Shown here: in pieces, positions 51,630-62,067 of the stretch
Numbering within the stretch: position 1 is the stretch's first letter
Layout of the letters: each line of letters starts with the position of its first letter
Origin: Brenneria sp. hezel4-2-4
Lineage (GTDB): Bacteria; Pseudomonadota; Gammaproteobacteria; Enterobacterales; Enterobacteriaceae
Length of the DNA stretch: 64,000 bases
Direction: 5' to 3'
Assembly: GCF_013155275.1 (NCBI RefSeq)
Contig: NZ_JABJXS010000001.1
Location: 372,001 to 436,000 of the forward strand
Position numbers and translations under genes: made by a program
Notes under the pieces: model-generated
Told to the model about the DNA's origin: nothing
Databases searched by the model: none
What the model saw: only the letters and a program-made list of their open reading frames with translations

Positions 51630-52418
51630 ATGCTTTTCATCGTTAAAAAATCTATCGGCGGCCTGTTGCAGCCCTTACCGTTGCTGTTGTTATTAATGGG
51701 CATCGGTCTGTTGCTGTTGTGGCGCACGCGATGGCAACGCGGCGGTAAAACGTTGATTCTGGTGAGTTGGCTGACGCTGGTGTTGATCAGTATTCAGCCC
51801 GTCGCCGATCGTCTGCTCTTGCCGTTGGAAAAGCATTATCCCACCTGGCGGCAGAACCAGCCCCACGTGAATTACATTGTGGTATTGGGCGGAGGATACA
51901 CCTATAACCCGGACTGGGCGCCAAGCTCCAACCTTATCGGCAACAGCCTGCCGCGCGTAACCGAAGGTATCCGGCTTTATTACGCCAACCCCGGCGCCAA
52001 AATGATTTTCACCGGCGCCGCGGCGCAAGGCAATCCGGTGAGCAGCGCGAAAACGGCGGCGCTGGTTGCTGAAAGCTTAGGGATCCCGGCTCAGGATATC
52101 CTGATACTGGATACGCCGCGGGATACGGAAGAAGAAGCCGCCAGCACGGCAAAAATCGTCGGCAGGCAGCCCTTTTTACTGGTGACCTCGGCTAACCATT
52201 TACCCCGCGCGATCCGTTTTTTCCAGGCGCAAGGCTTGAACCCGATCCCCGCCCCCGCTAATCAAATGGCGATTACCACGGCGCTGAATCCGTGGGAAAA
52301 GGTATTTCCTTCGGCTTACTATCTGTCGCACAGCGAGCGGGCCTGGTATGAAACGTTAGGGCGCCTATGGCAAAGCCTGAAAGGCGTCAAAGCGGCGCAG
52401 AACTCGCCGGATCAATAA
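51630..52418 (+). CDS. elyC: Envelope biogenesis factor ElyC
   Basis: 262 residues, DUF218 protein of the inner membrane. Two hydrophobic segments near the N-terminus (about 10-28 and 36-54) precede a periplasmic DUF218 domain starting YIVVLGGGYTYNPDW, with FTGAAAQGN and LVTSANHLPRAIRFFQ. In E. coli ElyC supports peptidoglycan synthesis at low temperature through undecaprenyl-phosphate supply. The ATG at 51630 (MLFIVKKSIGG) matches the family; upstream Met codons do not. Divergent from cmoM, convergent with ycbJ. Confidence 0.94.
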   Translation: MLFIVKKSIGGLLQPLPLLLLLMGIGLLLLWRTRWQRGGKTLILVSWLTLVLISIQPVADRLLLPLEKHYPTWRQNQPHVNYIVVLGGGYTYNPDWAPSSNLIGNSLPRVTEGIRLYYANPGAKMIFTGAAAQGNPVSSAKTAALVAESLGIPAQDILILDTPRDTEEEAASTAKIVGRQPFLLVTSANHLPRAIRFFQAQGLNPIPAPANQMAITTALNPWEKVFPSAYYLSHSERAWYETLGRLWQSLKGVKAAQNSPDQ

Positions 52419-52431
52419 GCGTCGCCGGCTT

Positions 52432-53325
52432 TTATTCCAACCAGGGGGACAGCTCGCACGAGGCGGCATCAAACAATCGGCGATCCAGTTGGCCGGTATG
52501 AATATAGCGGGCGACGGCTTCCCAGATAACGTACAGCCAGCGGCGGTAAACGAATGACTCGGCAACCGGCGCTTTGCTGAGATAGTGATATAACAGCTGT
52601 TCCGGCATGCCCGATTCGCATAGCCGCAGCAGCTCGTACTCTCTGGGCGCCCAGAGCATCATGCCCGGATTGATCATCGCCAGTAGCTGATCGCTGCGGG
52701 GATCTTTCAGCATACTGCGTAAAGAGAGATTACCGTGCACCAACACACAGCTATCGTTGAAATCATCAAATAACGCCGGGAGGCATTGACGGGAACGGTA
52801 TAGCAGACTGCGATCGCCCTGCGTCAATAACGGCGCATTGATGTTGAGCAGCGTGGCCCACAGAACTTCCAGGCGCTGTTGATACCAGCTAAACCAGTCA
52901 TTTTCCTGCGTGCTGTCAACCGAACCGACACAACCGTGGCTATCGATACGGTGCCAGGCCAGCACGCTTTCCACGATTTGATCCATCAGCAGCGTCCAGC
53001 GCTGCGCCGTGCGGGTCGGCGCCTCCACGGAAACGCCGCGCAGACGTTCGATCAACAGCAGCTCTTTATAGGGCGGTTGCTGGGTAATCACCACGCCGTA
53101 TACCGTCGGTAGCCGGACATCGCCTTCACGCGCCAGCATGGAAAGCTTATAGGCCTCCTGCTGCGCCACCCCCTGACAAACGTAGCTTTTCGCTAGCAAC
53201 GGGATAGCATTGCCTTCTTTATCGTACAACGCGTACAGATGCGCGTAAGGCTGTTCGCTTACGCACTCCAGCCGACTCAGGCTTTCCCCAAGCACCGTAC
53301 TTAATTCAGCTTTCAACAGTTCCAT
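52432..53325 (-). CDS. ycbJ: APH-fold protein YcbJ
   Basis: 297 residues, matching YcbJ, an aminoglycoside-phosphotransferase-like protein of unknown role. Typical stretches are GVSVEAPTRTAQRW, CVGSVDSTQEN and the catalytic-loop position VLVHGNLSLRSMLKDPRSDQ. The loop Asp expected in kinases (HGD) is Asn here (H197-G198-N199), and the metal-binding Asp downstream reads INPG; E. coli YcbJ has the same Asn to my recollection, so the family may be catalytically altered or a pseudokinase. Cytosolic; no signal or membrane segment. Confidence 0.93.
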   Translation of the reverse strand: MELLKAELSTVLGESLSRLECVSEQPYAHLYALYDKEGNAIPLLAKSYVCQGVAQQEAYKLSMLAREGDVRLPTVYGVVITQQPPYKELLLIERLRGVSVEAPTRTAQRWTLLMDQIVESVLAWHRIDSHGCVGSVDSTQENDWFSWYQQRLEVLWATLLNINAPLLTQGDRSLLYRSRQCLPALFDDFNDSCVLVHGNLSLRSMLKDPRSDQLLAMINPGMMLWAPREYELLRLCESGMPEQLLYHYLSKAPVAESFVYRRWLYVIWEAVARYIHTGQLDRRLFDAASCELSPWLE

Positions 53326-53465
53326 AAATGGCTAAAACCTCTACTGAGCAGAATCGCTCCATTTGCCATCATGCGGTCAGCCGGTGACAATTTCCTCAAT
53401 ACAGATCAAATAAAGGAAGATCGGCGGTCGTTCTGGATAACCACCCTCTTCATGATGCGCTCACG

Positions 53466-54215
53466 TCAACGCGCCATGACTTCCCGCACGCGCGCCAAAT
53501 CCTCCGGCGTATCGACGCCCACGCTGGGAACCGCTTTCGCCACCGCAACGTGGATTTTTTCGCCATACCACAGGACCCGCAGTTGCTCCAGCAGTTCAAT
53601 TTTCTCCAACTGACTGGGCGCCCAACTGACATAACGGCGCACGAAACCCGCCCGATAGGCATAGATGCCGATGTGCCGCAAAAAATGGTCGCCGATGGTC
53701 TCTTTTGAATGCGCAAAGCGCTCACGATCCCAGGGGATGGTCGCACGGGAAAAATACAGCGCGTAACCTTGCGCATCCGTCACGACTTTAACCGCATTAG
53801 GATTGAACGCCTCTTCACTGGTTTCAATCGGCACCGCCAGCGTCGCCATCCCGGCGTGGCTGGCGGCCAGATTTTCAGCGACCTGACGGATGATCACCGG
53901 CGGGATTAGCGGTTCGTCACCCTGCACATTGACAATGATTTCATCATCGGAAAACCCGTAGCGTTCAATCACCTCCGCCAAACGCTCGGTGCCGGAATTG
54001 TGATCCGGACTGGTCAGGCAAACCTCGCCGCCAGACTGGCGGACCACCGCCTGCACATCCGGATGATCGGTCGCCACAATAACCCGCTGCGCCCCCGACT
54101 CCTGGGCGCGCTCCATAACATGCACAACCATCGGCTTGCCGTTGATATCGGCCAGCGGCTTGCCCGGCAAACGGCTGGACGCAAAACGCGCCGGAATGAT
54201 GACGTTGAAGTTCAT
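53466..54215 (-). CDS. kdsB: 3-deoxy-manno-octulosonate cytidylyltransferase
   Basis: 249 residues. Activates Kdo with CTP to CMP-Kdo for LPS core. Nucleotide-binding start [20 protein letters not shown], then [36 protein letters not shown] and [12 protein letters not shown] with the metal Asp. The ATG at 54215 overlaps the ycaR stop by four bases, so ycaR-kdsB are coupled. Neighbours ycaR, lpxK and msbA belong to the same LPS pathway. Confidence 0.96.
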   Translation of the reverse strand: MNFNVIIPARFASSRLPGKPLADINGKPMVVHVMERAQESGAQRVIVATDHPDVQAVVRQSGGEVCLTSPDHNSGTERLAEVIERYGFSDDEIIVNVQGDEPLIPPVIIRQVAENLAASHAGMATLAVPIETSEEAFNPNAVKVVTDAQGYALYFSRATIPWDRERFAHSKETIGDHFLRHIGIYAYRAGFVRRYVSWAPSQLEKIELLEQLRVLWYGEKIHVAVAKAVPSVGVDTPEDLARVREVMAR

Positions 54216-54394
54216 TGAGTTATCTCGTCAGCCCCTAACGTACGCGCTTCGTGCTCCAGTAAAACAGGAATGCCGTCGCGCACCGGATAAGCCAGCCCAT
54301 CAACCTTGCATATCAGTTCCTGTTTTTCTTTATTAAAGTACAGTCGTCCGTTACAGACCGGACAGGCGACAATTTCAAGCAAACGGTGATCCAT
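54212..54394 (-). CDS. ycaR: Trm112/UPF0434 family protein YcaR
   Basis: 60 residues: [40 protein letters not shown]. Cys11, Cys14 and Cys29 are visible; the family is a small Trm112-like zinc-ribbon-type fold, though a fourth Cys ligand is absent here. Role unknown; always between lpxK and kdsB in enterobacteria. Stop overlaps the kdsB start (ATGA). Confidence 0.94.
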   Translation of the reverse strand: MDHRLLEIVACPVCNGRLYFNKEKQELICKVDGLAYPVRDGIPVLLEHEARTLGADEITQ

Positions 54395-54417
54395 GCTTCC
54401 TCCATCAAGAAGCTATC

Positions 54418-54482
54418 TATATCCGTTATCTTTCAAGTTGCAGCGAGTTGGCTTGCCGCGCCTCAAAATCCATCGGGTATAA
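54418..54482. repeat. Enterobacterial intergenic palindromic-type repeat (partial)
   Basis: CCGTTATCTTTCAAGTTGCA (54423-54442) and the distal GGGTATAA near 54475-54482 resemble the terminal parts of a dispersed intergenic repeat common in Pectobacterium, Yersinia and relatives, seen here without most of its middle. Recognition is from memory of that sequence type; no second copy was noticed in the window. Confidence 0.45.
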
Positions 54483-54507
54483 CAAGGTTAAAATACAACA
54501 AACATCG

Positions 54508-55521
54508 TCAGTCGCAACGCTGGCGCCGGTCTTTCCGCGACAGTTGAAGCAGCTTGTCTAATCGGTTGAGCAATTGTGCGGCATGCGGTTCGGCCAACAC
54601 CGCGTCAACCGGCAAATACCACCAGTTTCGGCAGGCGAACGGCTTGCATTTGACCGCATCCTTTTCCGTCATCAGCAAGGGTTGCTTTTCATCAACGGTC
54701 AGTCGTTTTAGCTGGTCGGCCTGATAGCTTTGATGATCGGCAAAAGCCACCTCACGGGAAACGCTCACGCCTGCATCACGAAGCGTAGCAAAAAAACGCT
54801 GTGGATGACCGATGCCCGCCATCGCCACCACGTTCGACAACCGATTCACCGGGCATTTTTCCCCGGAAACCAGATTAACCGCCATTCCTGCCGTCAAGTG
54901 CATGGCGATCTCACCGGCCTGCGCCGTTCCGCCGTTGACGATGACCGCATCCACCGATCGCAGCCGGTTTTCCCGCTCACGCATCGGGCCGGCCGGCAAC
55001 CACCAGCCATTGCCAAAACGCCGAACGCCGTCAATCACCACCAGTTCGATGTCGCGCTCCAGCGCATAATGCTGCAATCCGTCATCGGTGATCACCACAT
55101 CCAGCGGATAACGCGCCAGCAGCGCTTCCACCGCCTGACGCCGCACCGGCGCGACGGCGACCGGCGCGCCGGTGCGTTGATAAATCAGTACCGGCTCATC
55201 GCCTGCCTGAGCCGCGGTAACGCCATCACCAACCAGTAACGGGTAGCATTCCGCTTTGCCGCCGTAACCACGGGAAACGACGCCCGCCCGATACCCTTGG
55301 CGCTGCAACTGCTCTACCAGCCAGATAACGACCGGGGTTTTGCCGTTCCCCCCCGCCGTCAAATTTCCCACCACCATCACCGGCACCGGCGCTCGCCAGC
55401 GTTTACGCCATCCCCAGCGATAACTTAGGCGTATCAAGAAAGTGATAAGCCCGTATAACGCCGACAAGGGTATTAATAGCCAATAAAGCGGCGAGCGTCC
55501 CGACCAGATTCGCTCAATCAT
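54508..55521 (-). CDS. lpxK: Tetraacyldisaccharide 4'-kinase
   Basis: 337 residues, inner-membrane kinase that phosphorylates the lipid A disaccharide at 4'. N-terminal amphipathic/hydrophobic segment (about 11-30) anchors it; P-loop [13 protein letters not shown] at 51-63; [19 protein letters not shown] and [10 protein letters not shown] follow. The ATG overlaps the msbA stop by four bases (ATGA), so lipid A synthesis and export are translationally linked, as in E. coli. Confidence 0.96.
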   Translation of the reverse strand: MIERIWSGRSPLYWLLIPLSALYGLITFLIRLSYRWGWRKRWRAPVPVMVVGNLTAGGNGKTPVVIWLVEQLQRQGYRAGVVSRGYGGKAECYPLLVGDGVTAAQAGDEPVLIYQRTGAPVAVAPVRRQAVEALLARYPLDVVITDDGLQHYALERDIELVVIDGVRRFGNGWWLPAGPMRERENRLRSVDAVIVNGGTAQAGEIAMHLTAGMAVNLVSGEKCPVNRLSNVVAMAGIGHPQRFFATLRDAGVSVSREVAFADHQSYQADQLKRLTVDEKQPLLMTEKDAVKCKPFACRNWWYLPVDAVLAEPHAAQLLNRLDKLLQLSRKDRRQRCD

Positions 55522-57266
55522 TCGCCAAACTGCATTTTATGTAATTGGGCGTAGGCGCCATTATTTTCCAGCAGCGCCTTATGCTCGCCGCGTTCAATAA
55601 TACGCCCGTCTTCAACAACCAGAATCTCATCGGCTTTCTCAATGGTGGACAGACGATGCGCGATAACCAACGCGGTACGATCTTTCTGCAACTCATCCAG
55701 CGCCGCCTGAATGGCGCGCTCCGACTCGGTATCCAGCGCCGAGGTCGCCTCATCGAGGATCAGAATAGGACAGTCGCGCAGCAAGGCGCGGGCGATGGCG
55801 ATACGCTGCCGCTGCCCGCCCGACAGCAGAACGCCGTTCTCGCCGATCATGGTGTCCAGTCCGTTTTCCATCTTGCTGATGAAATCCATGGCATGCGCCA
55901 TTTTAGCCGCGCGCTCCACCTCTTCCCGGCTATAGCGGTCATTACAGGCATAGGCGATATTATTGGCGATCGTGTCATTAAACAGGTGCACATTCTGCGA
56001 CACCAGCGCCACCTGACTGCGCAGGGACGCCAGCGTGTACTCGCGCAGGTCATGCCCGTCCAGCAGGATTTCGCCGGCCTGAATGTCATAAAAGCGGGTG
56101 ATCAGATTGGCGATGGTGGATTTACCCGATCCCGAACGGCCGACCAGCGCGACGGTTTTACCAGGTGGAATATGCAGGCTGATATTTTTCAACGCCAGAT
56201 TCTCTCTGCCCGCATAGGCAAAATCAACGTTGCGGAACACCAGATCGCCCTTTGCCCGGCCAAGCTCCAGTTTGCCGGTATCTTTTTCCTGCTCCATATC
56301 CAGAATGGCAAACAGCGTCTGGCAGGCGGCCATACCGCGCTGGAACTGGGCATTAACGTTAGTCAGCGATTTTAACGGACGCATCAGCGCAATCATTGAT
56401 GAGAAAACCACGGTAATGGTCCCGGCGGTCAGGGTGTCCATAACGCTTGGGAAACTGGCGGCGAACAGCACGAAAGCCAGCGCCAGCGAAGCAATCATCT
56501 GAATAATGGGATCGGAAATCGATGAGGCGGAAACCAGCTTCATGCCCTGCTGGCGCATACGGTTGCTGACCTTGTTGAAGCGCTGAGCTTCCACCTCCTG
56601 GCCGCCGAAAATCAACACCTCTTTGTGGCCTTTCAACATCTGCTCTGCGCTGGTGGTGACCTGCCCCATCGTATTCTGCATATTTTTACTGATATCGCGA
56701 AAACGCTTGGAGACCAGCCGGATCGCCACCGACACAATCGGCGCAATCACAATCAAGATGATGGATAGCTGCCAGCTATAGTAAAACATCAGAATGAAGA
56801 GACCGATAATGGACGCCCCTTCCCTGACCACCGTAATCAAGGCGTTTGAGGATGAGGCGGCGACCTGCTCGGAATCATAGGTAATACGGGACAACAGCGT
56901 GCCCGTTGATTGCTGGTCGAAAAAGGTAACCGGCATTCCCATAATGTGGTTGAACAGGCGGCGACGCATGCTCATAACCACTTTACCGGACACCCAGGCC
57001 ACGCAATAACTTGACACAAAACCCGAGGTGCCGCGCATCAGCATCAGTCCGATAACCACTAACGGCATCCAAACCAAAACGGTACGATCGGCTTTGCCAA
57101 ATCCTTCATCAAGTAATGGCTTAAGCAGAGACAACATTAAGGTATCGCCAGCCGCATTAATAACCAGCGCGATCGCGGCCACAATCAGCCCCGCTTTAAA
57201 AGGAGTGATCATCGGCCATAGGCGACGAAACGTCTGCCAGGTGGAGAGATCCTTATCATTCAGCAT
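55518..57266 (-). CDS. msbA: Lipid A export ABC transporter MsbA
   Basis: 582 residues, exactly the E. coli length. Six membrane segments in the N-terminal 320 residues, then one ATPase domain with Walker [10 protein letters not shown], signature LSGGQRQR and Walker [13 protein letters not shown]. It flips lipid A-core across the inner membrane. The start is [20 protein letters not shown] (ATG 57266); the frame to 57311 is not family-like. Last 30 residues end QLHKMQFGE, typical. Operon comEC-msbA-lpxK. Confidence 0.97.
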   Translation of the reverse strand: MLNDKDLSTWQTFRRLWPMITPFKAGLIVAAIALVINAAGDTLMLSLLKPLLDEGFGKADRTVLVWMPLVVIGLMLMRGTSGFVSSYCVAWVSGKVVMSMRRRLFNHIMGMPVTFFDQQSTGTLLSRITYDSEQVAASSSNALITVVREGASIIGLFILMFYYSWQLSIILIVIAPIVSVAIRLVSKRFRDISKNMQNTMGQVTTSAEQMLKGHKEVLIFGGQEVEAQRFNKVSNRMRQQGMKLVSASSISDPIIQMIASLALAFVLFAASFPSVMDTLTAGTITVVFSSMIALMRPLKSLTNVNAQFQRGMAACQTLFAILDMEQEKDTGKLELGRAKGDLVFRNVDFAYAGRENLALKNISLHIPPGKTVALVGRSGSGKSTIANLITRFYDIQAGEILLDGHDLREYTLASLRSQVALVSQNVHLFNDTIANNIAYACNDRYSREEVERAAKMAHAMDFISKMENGLDTMIGENGVLLSGGQRQRIAIARALLRDCPILILDEATSALDTESERAIQAALDELQKDRTALVIAHRLSTIEKADEILVVEDGRIIERGEHKALLENNGAYAQLHKMQFGE

Positions 57267-57303
57267 GCAATAAACCTGAACCGGGAAGAAATAGCCGCCT
57301 ATT

Positions 57304-59583
57304 CTACTCATTATACCGCTTTACGCCAAACCACCGATGATACCAGCGGGGCGATATTTGCTCTCTGAAGCGCAGCAGATGCCACGAATCGTTGAAAAAA
57401 CGCACACTCAGCTGTCCTGACATCGCCGTATCAAGCCATTCATAGCCATACTGGCGATAACGCGCCACAATTTTTGTCGACGGCAGACGCCACGGATTAT
57501 AGCGCGCGCTGGAAGAGATAATGCGCTGTGCGTCAACGGCGCGGATAAAAGGCGGCGAAGACGAACTGCCGCTTCCGTGATGAGGAATTTGTAACAAATC
57601 CGCAGCCAACGCATTTCTTTGCCATTTAACCAGTTGCCGCTCCGTTTCGGTCTCAATGTCCCCGGTCAGCAATACGCGGTGTTTTCCATCGTCGATACGC
57701 ACCACGCAGGAATCGTTATTCTCCGCCCTCTCGACCTGCGACACCGGCCACAATACGGTAAAGCGCAACCCCTGCCAGCGCCAGTTTACGCCCTGCCGAC
57801 AAGGCTGATGGCCGTCCTGTCTGAAAGCGCTGTAAATTTCCGCGTCCGGATACGCCGCTGTGACGGACGCTAATCCGCCGGCATGATCGCTATGGCTGTG
57901 GCTCACAATGATTTTTTCCATCACCAAACCACGCCACCGTAGATAAGGCAGTATTTCCCTGGTCGCCATGTCGCCGCCGTCCCAACGATTTCCGGTATCG
58001 TACAGGATCGCTTTCCCGTTACGCTCGATAACCACGGCAAGTCCATGCCCGACATCCAGCATGTCGACCCGCCAGTTGGGTTCCTCATTTTTTATCCGGG
58101 ACAGGGCCAGAACCAGGACGACGGCAACCACACTGGCGGGATAGTCGCGCCACCACGTAAAGCGCCAGATCACCACCATCAGCCACCCGGCAATACTGCC
58201 GATAAGCAGGGACGCGTGTAGATCAATCCAGCCGGTCTGCATCACGGTCAGCGGGATAAACACGGCTCTCAGCGACCTGTCCGCCAGCCACCATAACCAG
58301 TAATTCAGTTCGGTGACGAACATCATGGGCAAGGCCAGCAGCACTAAGGGCGTGGTGATCAATGACACCACCGGCACGGCCCATAGATTTGCCGGCAAAG
58401 AGGTCAGGCTGAATCCATGAAACATACTGAGTTGCAGCGGCATCAACAGCAGCGTCATCCCGGTTTGCAAATGCAGCCAGCGTAGCCAGAACCAGCCAAA
58501 ACCGGTTTGACATCGTTGCGGCAAGGGCGCCCACTGAAACCAGAAAATCAATGAGGCCACCGCCAGACAGGATAGCCAGAAGCTGTCGGACAGCACGCTG
58601 AGCGGGTCACAAACCAAAATAAGCGCCACACACCATAGCCATACCTGCCATGGCGAACAGATGACGCCTTTCATCCTCAGCAGGATCCACAGGCTGAGAG
58701 CCAATGCGGCCCTTATCGCCGGGGGATTCCCGCCGGCGAGCCATACATACCCCCACGCCACCAATCCACTGGTGAATAAGGGAAAACGGTAGCCGATTGT
58801 GTGCTCCGGCAAAAAATATTGCATCGTCCGGGCGATCCCCCAGCCGAATAATGCGGCAAGCGCAATATGCAGCCCGGAAATCGCCATCAGGTGCAAGGTG
58901 CCAGTTCTCTGGAGCGTAAGCTTGGTTTCGGGACTGACGGTTTTCATTTCGCCGAAAGTCAGCGCCAGTAAAATAGAACGCCACGGCAGCGTCATTATCC
59001 GTTGTTCGGCATGGGAAATAATACGCTGGCGCAGACCACAGGATGGGTCGATCGCCTGCGCCGACATTATCCGTGCCGATAATGGCTGACGCCTGGATAT
59101 CGCCCAGCGTTGACTGTCAAACCCGCCTTGATTCAGGCGGCTGTGTACCGGGCGAAAATTGGCGGCGATCCGCCAGCGTTGGCCGCCGCACCAGCCCTGC
59201 ATGTTTTGTGACAATGTCACATTCGCGTAAAGGGGTGGAAATATCCGCTTCTGGTCTATTTTCTCCAGCCGGATAACCACCCGAGACTCATCAAGTTCGG
59301 CAAAACGCATGCTGTTAATCGTGACGACCGCGTTGACCGGGCGCGATGTAACCTGCTCAATTTGTTGCAATAGCGTTTGCGCCGTTAATCCCGCCCAACA
59401 AAAACCGAACAGAACGACCGCCATTATCCGTAACGCATAATGAAGATGCCGCCACCCCATCATCACGGCCAGCGCCATCCCGCCCCATAGCACGCCGGTT
59501 GGGGGAATTTTCGGTAGGATCAGCAACGGCAAAATACCGAGGATCGCGGCAATAGCGACAGCGCTTACGGATAATCGGCTCAT
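57304..59583 (-). CDS. comEC: ComEC/Rec2-family DNA uptake channel protein
   Basis: 759 residues (E. coli YcaI/ComEC). Several hydrophobic segments at the N-terminus, an OB-like periplasmic portion (about 80-200, [13 protein letters not shown]), a competence core of membrane helices including [20 protein letters not shown], and a C-terminal metallo-beta-lactamase domain with [12 protein letters not shown]. Homologues carry single-stranded DNA across the inner membrane; in E. coli-type genomes its use is uncertain. GTG at 59586 precedes the ATG at 59583; AGGGG six bases upstream of the ATG favours the latter. ihfB, upstream in E. coli, is absent. Confidence 0.93.
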   Translation of the reverse strand: MSRLSVSAVAIAAILGILPLLILPKIPPTGVLWGGMALAVMMGWRHLHYALRIMAVVLFGFCWAGLTAQTLLQQIEQVTSRPVNAVVTINSMRFAELDESRVVIRLEKIDQKRIFPPLYANVTLSQNMQGWCGGQRWRIAANFRPVHSRLNQGGFDSQRWAISRRQPLSARIMSAQAIDPSCGLRQRIISHAEQRIMTLPWRSILLALTFGEMKTVSPETKLTLQRTGTLHLMAISGLHIALAALFGWGIARTMQYFLPEHTIGYRFPLFTSGLVAWGYVWLAGGNPPAIRAALALSLWILLRMKGVICSPWQVWLWCVALILVCDPLSVLSDSFWLSCLAVASLIFWFQWAPLPQRCQTGFGWFWLRWLHLQTGMTLLLMPLQLSMFHGFSLTSLPANLWAVPVVSLITTPLVLLALPMMFVTELNYWLWWLADRSLRAVFIPLTVMQTGWIDLHASLLIGSIAGWLMVVIWRFTWWRDYPASVVAVVLVLALSRIKNEEPNWRVDMLDVGHGLAVVIERNGKAILYDTGNRWDGGDMATREILPYLRWRGLVMEKIIVSHSHSDHAGGLASVTAAYPDAEIYSAFRQDGHQPCRQGVNWRWQGLRFTVLWPVSQVERAENNDSCVVRIDDGKHRVLLTGDIETETERQLVKWQRNALAADLLQIPHHGSGSSSSPPFIRAVDAQRIISSSARYNPWRLPSTKIVARYRQYGYEWLDTAMSGQLSVRFFNDSWHLLRFREQISPRWYHRWFGVKRYNE

Positions 59584-59586
59584 CAC

Positions 59587-59820
59587 CCCCCCCTGGAAAC
59601 AGCGCTTAGCCGTACCAATGTTTTTAGGAGAAGGAATAGTGCGCCATCATGACCCGTTGGCGCAGGTCAAAAATCAATCTATGCAATAGGCTGCGCAATC
59701 AATATTGTCGGTTTCAGTCAATTAGCGGGAGGTATGCGAAGCGCATTCAGCTTTCAGCGCGGGAAATGAGCGCCAGGTATCTACAGCAAACCGGCGCGGG
59801 GGTAAAATAGCGCGGCAGGG
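59587..59820. other. Gene-free stretch between comEC and tmaR
   Basis: About 300 bases, with the tmaR terminator, separate the two genes. It should hold the comEC-msbA-lpxK promoter. I see no reading frame, tRNA or other repeat. It marks a junction relative to E. coli. Confidence 0.6.
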
Positions 59821-59861
59821 ATAAAAACAATCAGGGATCGCTTAGGCGATCCCTGATTGTT
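59821..59861 (-). terminator. Terminator after tmaR
   Basis: Perfect 16-bp stem AACAATCAGGGATCGC (59826-59841), tetraloop TTAG, GCGATCCCTGATTGTT (59846-59861). On the minus strand it runs into a TTTTTAT tail. Strong. Confidence 0.92.
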
Positions 59862-59887
59862 ACAGCGGTTAGGTTCAGCCGCTCGGG

Positions 59888-60205
59888 TTATTTCACTTCA
59901 CCCATGGTTTTCAATTTCTTGGACAATTCACGACGCTCTTTCGACAGATCGGCGTTTTTAATGATGTAATCATCCACGCGATCTTCATAATCACTGCGCA
60001 TGCTGGCAATGATGCCCTGAATGTCTTCGATGGTCATGCCAGGCTTAATGTACTCGCTCAGGTTATCGAGCAGTAATACACGCTTCTGGTTATCACGAAT
60101 TTTCTTTTCGTTATCGACGATTTCACGTTGCAGTTTATTTTTACGACGAAACATACGCACAAACTCCAGAACATCCTGGAAACAAGGCTTAGTATCCTTA
60201 TCCAT
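59888..60205 (-). CDS. tmaR: PTS system regulator TmaR (YeeX/DUF496)
   Basis: 105 residues, highly charged coiled coil: [60 protein letters not shown] and a C-terminal [15 protein letters not shown]. It matches YeeX (DUF496), renamed TmaR, which clusters PTS enzyme I at the cell pole in E. coli and controls its activity. The ATG at 60205 gives the family start; the frame is open to 60232. In E. coli it lies near dacD/sbmC, so its place next to comEC is a rearrangement. Confidence 0.94.
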   Translation of the reverse strand: MDKDTKPCFQDVLEFVRMFRRKNKLQREIVDNEKKIRDNQKRVLLLDNLSEYIKPGMTIEDIQGIIASMRSDYEDRVDDYIIKNADLSKERRELSKKLKTMGEVK

Positions 60206-60245
60206 TTTTCTACCCTTACTTAAGTCATACACAAATTCTCAATAT

Positions 60246-60264
60246 GCTAACCATACAGGTTAGC
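60246..60264. repeat. Short dyad upstream of tmaR
   Basis: GCTAACC (60246-60252), ATACA, GGTTAGC (60258-60264). It lies about 40 bases upstream of the tmaR ATG and just beyond the ABC operon stop; it could be an operator or a weak hairpin at the end of the iron operon. Confidence 0.4.
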
Positions 60265-60304
60265 AGCTATCTGCGACAAGATGGTTTTCTCCGGAATCGA
60301 TTAA

Positions 60305-61063
60305 TTACCGATAATACACGGCGATACGTTGGCTATTCACCTGCTCGATAGCCACCTCGGTATCAAAGATATCTTCGAGTATTTCAGAAACCATAATCTC
60401 TTCGGGCTTACCGCTGTAGATAATCCGCCCTTTGCGCATGGCGATAATATGGTCGGAGTAGGCTGAGGCAAAATTGATATCGTGAATGACCAGAACAATG
60501 GTTTTTCCCAGTTCATCCGCCGCCCGACGGATCTGTTTCATCATTGCCACCGCATGTTTCATGTCCAGGTTATTGAGCGGTTCGTCCAACAGCACATACT
60601 CCGTATCCTGACATAAAACCATGGCCACATAGGCGCGCTGCCGCTGTCCGCCTGAAAGCTGATCCAAAAAACGGCCTTTCAATTCGGTCAGATCGAGAAA
60701 TTCCAGCGCCGCATCTATACGCTGACGATCGTCTGCATTTAACCGCCCTTTGGTATAGGGATAGCGCCCAAACCCAACCAACTCGGCCACGGTCAACCGG
60801 CTGGTAAACTGATTCTCCTGCCGCAGCACCGACAAACAGGTTGCCAGCTTGTCACTCGGCGTCCTGGCGACATCCATGCCGTTAACGCGGACCTGCCCGC
60901 GATCGGCGTCCAATAAGCGGCTGATGATGGACAATAACGTCGATTTCCCTGCCCCATTAGGGCCGATAATCGAAGTCACGCCGCCCCGGGGGATGGTGGC
61001 GGTAACGTTTTCCAATACCGCCATATGATTATAGGTTTTAGTTACATCGCCGATCTCAATCAC
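60305..61063 (-). CDS. Iron-siderophore ABC transporter ATPase
   Basis: 252 residues, cytosolic ATP-binding subunit. Walker A GPNGAGKST, Q-loop in LRQENQFTSRL, signature [13 protein letters not shown], Walker B YVLLDEPLNNLD and switch His in VLVIHDINFA. It belongs to the FecE/FepC family and looks closest to the VctC/CeuD/YclP-type set used for catechol siderophores or their fragments; the actual ligand is unknown. It starts at a GTG (61063) overlapping the permease stop (GTGTGA). Last gene of the operon. Confidence 0.93.
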   Translation of the reverse strand: MIEIGDVTKTYNHMAVLENVTATIPRGGVTSIIGPNGAGKSTLLSIISRLLDADRGQVRVNGMDVARTPSDKLATCLSVLRQENQFTSRLTVAELVGFGRYPYTKGRLNADDRQRIDAALEFLDLTELKGRFLDQLSGGQRQRAYVAMVLCQDTEYVLLDEPLNNLDMKHAVAMMKQIRRAADELGKTIVLVIHDINFASAYSDHIIAMRKGRIIYSGKPEEIMVSEILEDIFDTEVAIEQVNSQRIAVYYR

Positions 61064-62067
61064 ACGGAAACCTTTTTAAGTAACAATAGAATAAACAGTG
61101 AACCACCGATAAATTCAATCACCACCGATAATGAGCCGGACATCCCCAGCAGATGTTCCAGCAGCAGTTGTCCGCCGACCAGGGAAATAATGCCCAGCAG
61201 AAAGGCGGCCGGCAGCAAAAAACGATGTTGTCTGGTGCCAATAATCATATACGCCAGATTGGCCACCATAAATCCCAGAAAGGTCAACGGCCCGACCAGC
61301 GCCGTCGATATCGCCACCAGCACGGAGACCAACAGCAAAATCACCGTCACGCTGCGCTTGTAATCCAGCCCCAGATTAATCGCGGTATTACGTCCCAGCG
61401 CCAACACATCGAATCGAAAGCGCATCCGCCATATCACGACGGCGATAATCACCGAGATCGCCGCCGACAGCCCGATCAACTCAGGCGCGGCGCGCGTGAA
61501 GGTGGCGAATATACGGCCCTGCAAAATAGCAAACTCACTGGGGGAGAGTAAGCGTTGCATCAGGTTGGCGACGCTGCGAAACAGCGTGCCGCAGATAATG
61601 CCCACCAGCAAAATCAGATGCAGGTTGTTACCATTTCCGGTAAATAACCAGCGGTAAAGCACGGCGGAAAACATCACCAGCAACAACGCCTCGGTGATGA
61701 ATTTACCCTGAATGCCCAAACCCGGTATGCCCTGAGTACCGAAAATAAAAATCAAGGCGGTTTGAATCAGAATAAACAGCGCCTCAAACCCCATGATGGA
61801 AGGCGTCAGAATACGGTTATTGGTCACCGTCTGGAACAACACCGTCGATACGCTGGCGGCAAACGCCACCAACAGCATCGTCGCCAGCATCCATCCCCGA
61901 TGCGTCAGGATATAGCGCAGATTGCTGCCGAGATTGACGGTCATAAATATCGCCATCGCCGCCAGTGACAAGGCGCCCAACAGCAATAAACGCCGGCGGG
62001 GAGATAATCCCCGTTGTTTTTCGTGCGCCACGGCAGGCACCGCCGAATTCACTTTATTAACTGACAT
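61060..62067 (-). CDS. Iron-siderophore ABC transporter permease 2
   Basis: 335 residues, FecCD-family permease. About eight to ten hydrophobic segments; family marks VSVLVAISTALVGPLTFLGF, MVANLAYMIIGTRQHRFLLP and LLEHLLGMSGSLSVVIEFIG. A basic N-terminal stretch (HEKQRGLSPRRRLLLLG) precedes the first helix. Its ATG lies inside the end of permease 1 (11-base overlap), its stop overlaps the ATPase start, so the heterodimeric pore and its engine are coupled. Confidence 0.92.
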   Translation of the reverse strand: MSVNKVNSAVPAVAHEKQRGLSPRRRLLLLGALSLAAMAIFMTVNLGSNLRYILTHRGWMLATMLLVAFAASVSTVLFQTVTNNRILTPSIMGFEALFILIQTALIFIFGTQGIPGLGIQGKFITEALLLVMFSAVLYRWLFTGNGNNLHLILLVGIICGTLFRSVANLMQRLLSPSEFAILQGRIFATFTRAAPELIGLSAAISVIIAVVIWRMRFRFDVLALGRNTAINLGLDYKRSVTVILLLVSVLVAISTALVGPLTFLGFMVANLAYMIIGTRQHRFLLPAAFLLGIISLVGGQLLLEHLLGMSGSLSVVIEFIGGSLFILLLLKKVSV

